From the NCBI GenBank assembly GCA_003577365.1, contig QEUY01000177.1, positions 1 to 7,143 on the forward strand: a stretch of DNA of 7,143 bases, in the 5' to 3' direction. The stretch's first letter is position 1; each line of letters opens with the position of its first letter. Position numbers and translations under genes: made by a program. The DNA is from Chloroflexota bacterium. Its GTDB lineage: Bacteria; Chloroflexota; Anaerolineae; Caldilineales; Caldilineaceae. Below are positions 1 to 5,433 of this stretch, in pieces. The notes below the pieces were generated by a model, which was not told the DNA's origin, made no database searches, and saw only the letters and a program-made list of their open reading frames with translations.

Positions 1-1
1 G

Positions 2-52
2 CGCGTGCAGTATATCCCGGTTCCACCCGGCATCTTTACCTGGGACGAGTGA
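2..52 (+). CDS. C-terminal tail of an upstream gene (partial)
   Basis: Reading from base 2, sixteen codons end in a TGA at 50-52 and give the peptide RVQYIPVPPGIFTWDE. Most third positions are G or C, as in the confirmed genes here, whereas the competing frame starting at base 1 (open to a TGA at 118-120) has poorer third-position bias. I do not recognise the family from so short a tail. It lies 108 bases before the MoxR gene on the same strand, so it may belong to the same transcription unit. It could also be a chance open frame. Confidence 0.4.
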   Translation, partial: RVQYIPVPPGIFTWDE

Positions 53-160
53 ATGTTGAACCTGAGGCAAGTCACATCTGGTACACGTTCGCTTGGGTCA
101 TACAGCCGGTCTTTCGGTGACCAGTCGTAGCTTGCGCCTATTTCCATATGAGGAAATCGA

Positions 161-1114
161 ATGCAAATAGTCCAAACCATCGGCGAACGCGTGCTGCAGA
201 ACGTCCAACAGATCATCGTCGGCAAGGAGGGCGAGATCCGCATGACGCTGTTGGCGCTGCTCTGTGAAGGCCATCTGCTGATCGAAGATGTGCCGGGCGT
301 GGGCAAAACCATGCTGGCGCGCGCCATCGCGCGCAGCGTCGGCTGCACCTTTCGCCGCATCCAGTTCACCCCGGACATGCTGCCCAGCGATGTGACCGGC
401 GTCAGCATCTATAACCAAAAGACGATGGAATTTGAGTTCCGTCCGGGGCCGATCATGGCCCAGATCGTGCTGGCCGACGAGATCAACCGCGCCACGCCCA
501 AAACCCAGTCGGCGCTGCTCGAAGCCATGGAAGAACGCCAAGTGACGGTGGACGGCAAGACCTATCCGCTGGCGCGGCCCTTTTTGGTGCTCGCCACGCA
601 AAACCCGATCGAATACGAAGGCACCTTCCCCCTGCCCGAAGCCCAGGTCGACCGCTTTATGATGCGCATCCATTTGGGCTATCCCGGCAAAAACTTCGAA
701 ATCGACATGCTCACCCGCCAGACCGACCATCACCCGATCCAAGACTTGGAACAGGTCGTGGCGATGGAAGAACTGGTGGAGGCGCAGCGCGCCATCCGCG
801 AGGTCTATGTCGACGACCTGGTCAAGGCCTATATTGTCGACCTGGTGAATACGACGCGCGACCACCCCGACATCTATTTGGGCGCCAGCCCGCGCGGCAG
901 CTTGGCGCTCTTCCAGACGACGCGCGCCTGGGCCGCGCTCGAAGGCCGTGACTTTGTGCTGCCCGACGACGTCAAGCGGCTGGCCGAAGCCACCCTGGCC
1001 CACCGGCTGATCATCAGCCCTTCGGCGCGCATCAAGAACGTGACGCCGCGCCAGATCGTCGACGACGCCCTCAAACACACGCCCGTGCCGGGCGCACGCG
1101 TCAAAGCGCGCTAG
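161..1114 (+). CDS. MoxR-family AAA+ ATPase
   Basis: This is a complete 317-residue MoxR-type AAA+ ATPase, about the usual length. Members use ATP hydrolysis to remodel or activate partner proteins, often VWA-like or DUF58 proteins encoded beside them, in the cytoplasm. Visible motifs are Walker A (DVPGVGKT, residues 43-50), Walker B (IVLADEIN, 102-109), sensor 1 (ATQNP, 145-149), an arginine-finger segment (EAQVDRF, 160-166) and the sensor 2 loop (GASPRGSLAL, 241-250) in the C-terminal lid. All key residues are present, so it should be active. The ATG at 161 is preceded by AGGA at 151-154 with 6-base spacing. The DUF58 gene follows after 57 bases on the same strand, the classic neighbourhood. 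The substrate cannot be deduced from the sequence. Confidence 0.96.
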   Translation: MQIVQTIGERVLQNVQQIIVGKEGEIRMTLLALLCEGHLLIEDVPGVGKTMLARAIARSVGCTFRRIQFTPDMLPSDVTGVSIYNQKTMEFEFRPGPIMAQIVLADEINRATPKTQSALLEAMEERQVTVDGKTYPLARPFLVLATQNPIEYEGTFPLPEAQVDRFMMRIHLGYPGKNFEIDMLTRQTDHHPIQDLEQVVAMEELVEAQRAIREVYVDDLVKAYIVDLVNTTRDHPDIYLGASPRGSLALFQTTRAWAALEGRDFVLPDDVKRLAEATLAHRLIISPSARIKNVTPRQIVDDALKHTPVPGARVKAR

Positions 1115-1125
1115 CCGGTCTGCGG

Positions 1126-1153
1126 GCCGCTGGATGGGCTGTATCCAAGCGGC
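1126..1153 (+). other. Intercistronic hairpin between moxR-type and DUF58 genes
   Basis: GCCGCTGGAT (1126-1135) pairs with ATCCAAGCGGC (1143-1153), leaving one bulged A (1148) and a 7-base loop. That is a 10-bp stem starting 11 bases after the MoxR stop. No U-tract follows, so it is not a standard terminator. An RNA-processing or stability element that sets the MoxR:DUF58 ratio is an inference. An alternative smaller hairpin, GGCGG-ATAC... CCGCC (1151-1164), lies just before the DUF58 start and would compete with it for bases 1151-1153. Confidence 0.45.
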
Positions 1154-1171
1154 GGATACCCGCCAATCGCC

Positions 1172-2479
1172 ATGTCCTCACGTTTGATCTTTTTGATCTC
1201 GGCCACCGTTCTCGCCTGGATCCTGGCCTTCAACAGCGGGCGCGAACTGGCCTATAACCTGGCCTATCTGCTCACCAGCGTCTTGATCTTCTCCTACGCC
1301 TGGGCCTGGAACAGCCTGCGCGCCATCGGCCTGCGCCGCATCACGCGCACGCGGCGCAGCCAAGTCGGGCAGTTCGCTGAAGAGCAGTTCGAGGTTACCA
1401 ACCGCGGGCGCTGGCCTAAGCTCTGGCTGGAGATCAAAGACGATTCGACCCTGCCCTGGCACGAAGCCAGCCGCGTGATCAGCAATCTGGGCCGTGGCGC
1501 GACCCAACGCTGGCAGGTCAAGACGCTCTGTACCCAGCGCGGGCGTTTCCGGCTTGGCCCGCTCTCCTTGCACAGCGGCGACCCGGTGGGCATCTTCGAC
1601 GTAGAACAGCACATCGACTCCACCGGCTACATCGTGGTCTATCCGCTGGTGGTGGAGTTGACCTCGTTCGAGCCGTCGATCTCCGACCTGTCGGGCGGGG
1701 AGGCGCGCCACCGCCGCACCTATCAGATCACCACCAACGTGGCCGGCGTGCGCGAGTATGTGACCGGCGACAGCCTCAACCGCATTCACTGGCCGTCCAC
1801 GGCGCGCGCCCGCCGGTTGATGGCCAAAGAGTTCGAGCTCGACCCCACGGCGGATATCTGGCTCTATCTGGATCTCAACCAAGCGGCGGAAGCGGCGCTG
1901 CCCTGGGTCGCCGCACCGCCCGAACAGGGGCTGTTTGCGCTGCACAGCCCGCGGCGCAAACAGGCGCGCTATGAGCTGCCGCCCAGCACCACCGAATACG
2001 CCGTGACGGTGACGGCCAGCCTGGCGCGCTATTTTGTGCTGCGCAACCGCGCCGTGGGCATGAGCAGCCGCGGCAAGGCGCGCGAGTTTGTCCAGGCCGA
2101 CCGCGGCGAACGCCAGCTCAACAAAATCCTCGAAGCACTGGCCGTGGCGACGGCGGTGGGCAACCTGCCCTTTGCCCATCTGATCGCCACTGACGGCATC
2201 CGTCTCAACCGCAACGATACCGTGCTGGCGATCAGCGCCGACCCCAGCCCCGACTGGGCCATTGCCCTGGAGCATCTCCAGCGCCGCGGGGTCAACAGCA
2301 TCGCCGTGGTGATCGACGGCAGCAGTTTTGGCCGCGCCGACAGCTATGCGCCGCTGCTGGGTGAGTTGGAAGCGGGCGGCGTCCCCACCTATCGCGTCCG
2401 GCGCGGCGACGACCTCGCCAGCGCGCTCAGCCAGGCGGCGCGTATCGGCGACATCCCGGAGTGGATCGCGCGCAGGTAG
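1172..2479 (+). CDS. DUF58 domain membrane protein
   Basis: This 435-residue protein has two N-terminal hydrophobic segments (about 4-20 and 27-46), which should anchor it in the membrane with the bulk in the cytoplasm. The family signatures follow: a beta-rich region ending in RGRFRLGPLSLHSGDPVGIF (123-142), then the DUF58 core VREYVTGDSLNRIHWPST (193-210) leading into ARARRLMAKEFE. After that comes a VWA-like half beginning DIWLYLDLN (228-236), in which a full metal-binding DxSxS motif is not present. That is common in the family. Residues about 240-275 form a proline-rich insertion before the next helix. DUF58 proteins are genetic partners of MoxR ATPases; their exact job is unclear, with cell-envelope or regulatory roles proposed. 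The ATG at 1172 has only a weak G-rich sequence before it. The transglutaminase gene often found next is absent. Confidence 0.93.
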   Translation: MSSRLIFLISATVLAWILAFNSGRELAYNLAYLLTSVLIFSYAWAWNSLRAIGLRRITRTRRSQVGQFAEEQFEVTNRGRWPKLWLEIKDDSTLPWHEASRVISNLGRGATQRWQVKTLCTQRGRFRLGPLSLHSGDPVGIFDVEQHIDSTGYIVVYPLVVELTSFEPSISDLSGGEARHRRTYQITTNVAGVREYVTGDSLNRIHWPSTARARRLMAKEFELDPTADIWLYLDLNQAAEAALPWVAAPPEQGLFALHSPRRKQARYELPPSTTEYAVTVTASLARYFVLRNRAVGMSSRGKAREFVQADRGERQLNKILEALAVATAVGNLPFAHLIATDGIRLNRNDTVLAISADPSPDWAIALEHLQRRGVNSIAVVIDGSSFGRADSYAPLLGELEAGGVPTYRVRRGDDLASALSQAARIGDIPEWIARR

Positions 2480-2493
2480 ACCAGAGAATTCAC

Positions 2494-2524
2494 CGCAAAG
2501 TCGCAAAGAACGCAAAGCGCAGAG
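2494..2524. repeat. Short CGCAAAG tandem-type dispersed repeat
   Basis: CGCAAAG occurs at 2494-2500, 2502-2508 and 2511-2517, and a variant CGCAGAG at 2518-2524, all in the 134-base gap between the DUF58 stop and the zinc-ribbon start. A conceptual translation reads HRKVAKNAKRRGRE in one frame and SRKERKAQRKRK in another. From memory, such peptides are typical spurious products of an intergenic repeat scattered through many environmental bacterial genomes. The repeat is therefore more likely non-coding than an N-terminal extension of the next gene. Confidence 0.7.
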
Positions 2525-2603
2525 GAAGAGAAAATTCAGAGCAGAGGTGCTTTGGTGCTGATCAGGCCCGATTGGGGGCAGAGTTGGCGAAGGAATCAGC
2601 GCT

Positions 2604-2610
2604 GGAGGTG
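2604..2610 (+). promoter_or_regulatory. Ribosome binding site fixing the zinc-ribbon start
   Basis: GGAGGTG lies five bases (counted from GGAGG) before the ATG at 2614. It is the best Shine-Dalgarno in this stretch and decides against an upstream GTG at 2461, which would overlap the DUF58 end and translate the repeat. It also decides against the ATG at 2641, which lacks a comparable site. Confidence 0.7.
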
Positions 2611-2613
2611 TCC

Positions 2614-3084
2614 ATGGCCGCCGAAACAGGTGATGCAGAGATGAAAGCGTGTCCCTTTTGCGGGGAGACGATCAAGGCCAAGGCCAAGAAATGTCGCTAT
2701 TGTGGTGAGTTCCTCGACGGCTATACGCGCGAGTCCGTGTGGAAACAGCTTCAGGCGGGCGGCGATGCCGTGGTTACCGGCAATCTCGAAGGGGCATCGG
2801 ACATTGCCATCGGCAAGGACATCCAGACGACCCATACCGGCGGTGTCGGCGGCTCTGTGATTCAGGCGAAGGGGGATGTGACACTGGGTGAGAGACCGAT
2901 TGGCGGCGGGCCGGCAGTCGAACTGACCGGAGCCACGGGCAGCGGGTGGTGGGTCTCCGGGCAAATCCTGCCCGACGGGCATACGGCTCTCTTGGTTGTG
3001 GACTATGACGGCGACGGCGGGCCGGCGATCTATGCGCTTGATCTGGGCGTCGACATCCCCCGCTCGACCGATGCGCCGCCCTAG
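2614..3084 (+). CDS. Small zinc-ribbon protein of unknown function
   Basis: The chosen start gives 156 residues. A zinc ribbon of form CPFC-x10-CRYC (C13, C16, C27, C30) opens the protein, followed by a short basic-to-acidic linker. Residues about 49-100 are glycine-rich with repeated beta-like pieces (GGDAVVTGNLEG, SDIAIGKDI, GGSVIQAKGDVTLG), which could form a small repetitive beta structure. Near the C-terminus, DYDGDG (130-135) matches the start of a DxDxDG calcium-binding loop. The usual later ligands are missing, so binding is doubtful. No signal peptide or membrane segment is visible. It is downstream of and co-oriented with DUF58. Its stop overlaps the stop of the reverse-strand gene within a shared CTAG. 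The zinc ribbon may mediate protein or nucleic-acid contacts; the function is not recognised. Confidence 0.8.
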   Translation: MAAETGDAEMKACPFCGETIKAKAKKCRYCGEFLDGYTRESVWKQLQAGGDAVVTGNLEGASDIAIGKDIQTTHTGGVGGSVIQAKGDVTLGERPIGGGPAVELTGATGSGWWVSGQILPDGHTALLVVDYDGDGGPAIYALDLGVDIPRSTDAPP

Positions 3085-3548
3085 CCGGTGCAGCAGCCCA
3101 AGGCCGGCGCACCGGGGAGATAGGTGACATGGGCCGCGATTTCGGTCAGGCCGGCAGCGCGGGCGACGCTGATACGGTGGTGGCCGTCTTCCACGATATA
3201 CCGGTCGCCAACCTGGATCAGTTCGACTTCAGGGAAGCCGGCGAGACCTTGCAGTGCGGTGTATAGCCGGATCCAGCGTTCGGCTTCGACGCTGGCGCGC
3301 GGCAGAAAGCCAGGCGTAAAGTCCTGGGCACGGCCGACGCTGCCAACAATGGCGTGGATGGGTACATGCCGGTAACCGCCGTCTAGCCGCGGCTGGGCGC
3401 GCCGCGGCCCGGCCAGTTCCTCAAAACGCAGCAGCCGGTTACAGCGGCGAGTGAGCCAAGCCCAAAACTCCGCCAGATTGGCGCGGCGGCGCAGGGCATA
3501 GAAATGGTCGGCAGCCTCTAGGCGTAAACGCCATTCTTCGCTAGCCAT
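3081..3548 (-). CDS. ParB/sulfiredoxin-fold protein with DGHHR box
   Basis: The predicted product is 155 residues, starting at an ATG with GGAGAGGAG (3557-3565) eight bases upstream. That is better supported than a start at 3626, which would lie on the operator and add 26 unconvincing residues. The N-terminal half is helical and Arg/Leu-rich (residues 5-50). VPIHAIVGSVGR (62-73) and DFTPGFLPR (76-84) follow, then an alpha/beta unit ending in YIVEDGHHRISVARAAG (117-133). The DGHHR box is the signature of ParB-N/sulfiredoxin-like folds, where it forms a nucleotide or phosphate-binding site. Similar small proteins with 'VGSVGR...DFT...FLPR...DG(N/H)HR' are familiar to me from Chloroflexota, without a defined role. 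A LacI-type operator sits 54-77 bases upstream of the start codon. It might be a nuclease, kinase-like or regulatory protein; no partitioning role is implied, as the ParB helix-turn-helix and dimer domains are absent. Confidence 0.78.
   Translation of the reverse strand: MASEEWRLRLEAADHFYALRRRANLAEFWAWLTRRCNRLLRFEELAGPRRAQPRLDGGYRHVPIHAIVGSVGRAQDFTPGFLPRASVEAERWIRLYTALQGLAGFPEVELIQVGDRYIVEDGHHRISVARAAGLTEIAAHVTYLPGAPALGCCTG
3085..3115. repeat. Inverted repeat at the convergent gene junction
   Basis: CCGGTGC (3085-3091) and GCACCGG (3109-3115) form a perfect 7-bp stem with a 17-base loop, directly after the zinc-ribbon stop and inside the last codons of the opposing ParB-like gene. No T-run follows on either strand. 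It could slow convergent transcription, but codon constraint on the reverse gene (LPGAPALGCCTG) may account for it. Confidence 0.35.
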
Positions 3549-3601
3549 TGAGTCAACTCCTCTCCACCGTGCACGCGCCATTGTCGGTTTTGGGCGCACA
3601 C

Positions 3602-3625
3602 TGCAAATCGATGCAATCGATTGCA
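3602..3625. promoter_or_regulatory. LacI-type operator array upstream of ParB-like gene
   Basis: A perfect 14-bp palindrome, TGCAATCGATTGCA (3612-3625), has the central CG step typical of LacI-family operators. It is identical to the site at the lacI promoter, with 17 bases shared including flanks (3610-3626 versus 4746-4762). Here a third TGCA at 3602-3605 creates an overlapping near-palindrome (TGCAAATCGATGCA, 3602-3615), so TGCA boxes recur at 3602, 3612 and 3622, exactly 10 bp apart. The position fits control of the reverse-strand gene starting at 3548. No strong -10/-35 pair is visible; GACAAT (revcomp of 3575-3580 area) is a weak -10 candidate. Confidence 0.8.
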
Positions 3626-3653
3626 ACAGCGTACAAAAAAAGAGCCTTGACCC

Positions 3654-4703
3654 TCACGCCGGCAATGCACCGCACGAACGCCGCACGATCAGATCGGTCG
3701 CTAGTGTCGCCGAGCGGGCGGGCATCCCATCGATCTGGGCCAGAAGCTGCTCCACCAACAGCCGGCCTGCCAACGTCAAGTTCTGGCGAACTGTGGTCAG
3801 CGGCGGACTGCAGTAAGCCGCCAGGGCGATGTCGTCGTAGCCGACAACAGCCACGTCGCCGGGCACTGTGCGTCCGGCGCTGCGCAGCCCCTCAAGTGCG
3901 CCGATAGCCATGACATCGCTGCTTGCGAAGACCGCATCGATTTCCGGTGCACGCACCAGCAGCCGGCGCACTGCCTCATAGCCCGCTTGGCTCGACGAAA
4001 GACTTTGGGCGACATAGCGCGGATCGACCTCTCGGCCTGCGGCTCGCAGGGCTGCAACATAGCCTTCGTAGCGCAGACTCATCTCCAGGCAGTCGGCATC
4101 GGCACCCAACAACGCAATACGCTGGCGGCCAAGCCGGAGCAGGTGCTCGACGGCTGTGCGCCCCCCCTGGTAGTCATCGCTGCCCACCGAACAGTAAGGT
4201 TGGTCGGGCAGAGCCGGCCCCCAGACGACAAAGGGCGCGCCCAGCGCCGCCAGCCGGGCGGTCTGCTGGACACGGGCGGCCCGATGCGCCAAAATGATGA
4301 GGCCATCGGCGCGCCCGGCAGAGATGAAATAGCGGTACCAATCTTGACCTTCATCGGATGCCTGCGAGAGCAACACGTCATAGCCGTGACGACTGGCGCT
4401 ATTGGCGATCTCGCCCAACAGTTCCAGCATAAAGGGATCCGACATGACCCGATCGTTGCCGGGCTGCTTGGCTACCATGACGGCAAGCGTCTGCGTGCGC
4501 TGCAGACGCAACCCTTGTGCGGCGACATGGGGCTGGAAGTCATATTGTCGCGCCAAGTGCTGGATGCGCTGCTTGGTCGCGGCACTGACCAGCGGGCTGT
4601 CATTCAGGGCACGCGAGACGGTAGAGGCGGACACGCCCGCCAGCCTGGCAATATCGGCCATGGTGTGTACAGATCTGGTTTGCGCCGCGCGTTCCTTGTC
4701 CAT
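3654..4703 (-). CDS. LacI-family transcriptional regulator
   Basis: A full-length 349-residue LacI/GalR-type repressor. The helix-turn-helix runs from TMADIARLAGVSASTVSRAL (14-33), followed by the third helix and a hinge helix (about 56-70, hinge leucine near L65 in AAQGLRL). Then comes a periplasmic-binding-protein-like effector domain: QTLAVMV (71-77), DGLIILAH (133-140), GRQRIALLG (192-200), DAVFASSDVMAIGAL (256-270), VAVVGYDDI (284-292) and LTTVRQN (302-308). Family members dimerise, bind palindromes with a central CG, and release on binding a sugar or related small molecule. The effector cannot be told from sequence. The ATG at 4703 is preserved in preference to M15 because it sits behind a GGGGG stretch, though spacing is short. 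It lies 43 bases after a perfect operator and a strong promoter, implying autorepression. The downstream ParB-like gene has the same operator. Confidence 0.96.
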   Translation of the reverse strand: MDKERAAQTRSVHTMADIARLAGVSASTVSRALNDSPLVSAATKQRIQHLARQYDFQPHVAAQGLRLQRTQTLAVMVAKQPGNDRVMSDPFMLELLGEIANSASRHGYDVLLSQASDEGQDWYRYFISAGRADGLIILAHRAARVQQTARLAALGAPFVVWGPALPDQPYCSVGSDDYQGGRTAVEHLLRLGRQRIALLGADADCLEMSLRYEGYVAALRAAGREVDPRYVAQSLSSSQAGYEAVRRLLVRAPEIDAVFASSDVMAIGALEGLRSAGRTVPGDVAVVGYDDIALAAYCSPPLTTVRQNLTLAGRLLVEQLLAQIDGMPARSATLATDLIVRRSCGALPA

Positions 4704-4747
4704 TTGCCCCCGGCTTGGATGCCTAATCTACACTCGACCCCCGTTGA

Positions 4748-4761
4748 TGCAATCGATTGCA
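4748..4761. promoter_or_regulatory. LacI-type autoregulatory operator
   Basis: Perfect 14-bp palindrome TGCAATCGATTGCA with the central CG expected for this family. On the reverse strand it begins 6 bases after the -10 hexamer, so it covers roughly +1 to +14 of the lacI transcript, a classic position for steric repression. The same sequence recurs at 3612-3625, about 1,136 bp away centre to centre, so looping between the two sites is possible. That the LacI protein encoded between them is the ligand is inference from position and family. Confidence 0.88.
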
Positions 4762-4767
4762 AAGCCG

Positions 4768-4796
4768 ATTGTAGCCGGAATTGACCGGTCTGTCAA
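4768..4796 (-). promoter_or_regulatory. Sigma-70 type promoter for lacI
   Basis: On the reverse strand, TTGACA (4796-4791) is followed after exactly 17 bases by TACAAT (4773-4768). That is a perfect -35 and a five-of-six match to the -10. Predicted transcription starts near 4761, at the edge of the operator, leaving a leader of about 58 bases before the ATG at 4703. The spacer contains the 8-bp palindrome GACCGGTC. This is the most convincing promoter in the window. Confidence 0.88.
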
Positions 4797-4806
4797 CCCC
4801 TAATTT

Positions 4807-4983
4807 TCAGCCGCCAGGCACGGGCTTCCTCGGAATAAACACAGCCCCAAGCATGGCGCCAAAAGATGGGTACGGCATGGCTTGTGCCAGCAGACCGGAT
4901 AAGACGACAATCCAGGGCCGGTCTGGGGCGGCATAGACGCCCTCCACCGGTGTATGTGTAGCGCCGGCGCTCTCCTCGCTCAC
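4807..4983 (-). CDS. Probable small hydrophobic protein, 58 codons, GTG start
   Basis: A GTG at 4983 follows an AGAGGGGGG Shine-Dalgarno-like stretch, with an in-frame TAG just upstream, and opens a 58-codon frame ending in TGA (4807-4809). The peptide begins VSEESAGATHTPVEGVYAAP. It has one hydrophobic stretch from PWIVVLSGLL (23-32) through about residue 50 (SFGAMLGAVFI), and ends in the basic, proline-rich tail PRKPVPGG. About two thirds of third positions are G/C, and the composition looks more protein-like than the Arg-rich overlapping reverse frame over the same bases. It lies 60 bases after the DUF3037 stop on the same strand, so it may be the third gene of that operon. No family is recognised. 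A membrane-inserting small protein is possible, but the stretch is interrupted by Pro, Gln and Tyr. Confidence 0.42.
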   Translation of the reverse strand: MSEESAGATHTPVEGVYAAPDRPWIVVLSGLLAQAMPYPSFGAMLGAVFIPRKPVPGG

Positions 4984-5043
4984 GGCCCCCCTCTAACCTG
5001 GCCCGCGCGAGCCGCAGCCACACGCCCTCTCGAGAACAGCAGG

Positions 5044-5433
5044 TTACCCCCTTTGCGGCGTCCGCACCAAGGTCCCCATGAGCTTTTCGAGCACCATCTC
5101 CGGGTCGTGGCACAGCCCCGAATGCACCGGCCCGGTTTGGATCACGGTGTTGTGCGGCGCGACCAGCCAATGAAAACTCTCTGCCTGCCCCAACTCCCCG
5201 ATCGGCCCCTGCCCGGCGCAGATCGCCGGGATCAACGCCAAATGCTCTTGCACCAGTTCGATATCCAGATGCGGCGCCAAGGCATGCAGCAGATCGGCAT
5301 CCAGTTCGATGCGCGCCCCCAGAAAGCGCCGTGTCCGGCAGAAGACAATGGCTCCCACCGTCAGAAATTCTTGGCGGTCGACATGGGGCACCACGCGCAC
5401 AAACGCATAGTCATAGGAGTGTAGTCCGGGCAT
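5044..5433 (-). CDS. DUF3037 family protein
   Basis: A 129-residue protein whose segments match the DUF3037 pattern as I know it: YDYAFVRVVPHVDRQEFLTVGAIVFC (7-32, in two conserved blocks), GELGQAESFHWLVAP (79-93) and TVIQTGPVHSGLCHDP (96-111). The role of the family is unknown, but it is repeatedly encoded directly beside HipA-like kinases, as here. The ATG at 5433 is inside the end of the kinase gene (23-bp overlap, different frame) and has GGAGG (reverse complement of 5440-5444) six bases upstream, which fixes this start over longer readings through the kinase. The arrangement suggests co-translation with the kinase and a functional link, such as a partner or substrate. That link is inferred. 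Confidence 0.9.
   Translation of the reverse strand: MPGLHSYDYAFVRVVPHVDRQEFLTVGAIVFCRTRRFLGARIELDADLLHALAPHLDIELVQEHLALIPAICAGQGPIGELGQAESFHWLVAPHNTVIQTGPVHSGLCHDPEMVLEKLMGTLVRTPQRG

Noticed and set aside
56..87. Promoter for the MoxR gene (TTGAAC at 56-61 with TACACG at 82-87)
   Set aside because: The spacing is 20 bases and the -10 match is poor; no better pair was found.
98..2515. Long open frames on the reverse strand opposite the MoxR and DUF58 genes (326 and 445 codons)
   Set aside because: They are rich in Ala, Arg, His, Gln and Asp with no motif order, and arise as mirror frames of GC3-biased genes whose forward products carry clear family motifs.
2461..2613. N-terminal extension of the zinc-ribbon protein from a GTG at 2461
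   Set aside because: It would translate the CGCAAAG repeat and overlap the DUF58 end, while a strong GGAGG site precedes the ATG at 2614.
3549..3626. N-terminal extension of the ParB-like protein to 3626
   Set aside because: The start would fall on the LacI palindrome; the ATG at 3548 has a good ribosome binding site eight bases upstream.
3635..3656. Rho-independent terminator after lacI
   Set aside because: There is a seven-base T-run on the reverse strand (3641-3635), but only a three-base-pair imperfect stem precedes it, too weak to call.
4793..5170. 125-codon reverse-strand frame over the gap and the DUF3037 end
   Set aside because: It is Arg-rich, overlaps DUF3037 in another frame, and competes with the better-looking 58-codon frame.
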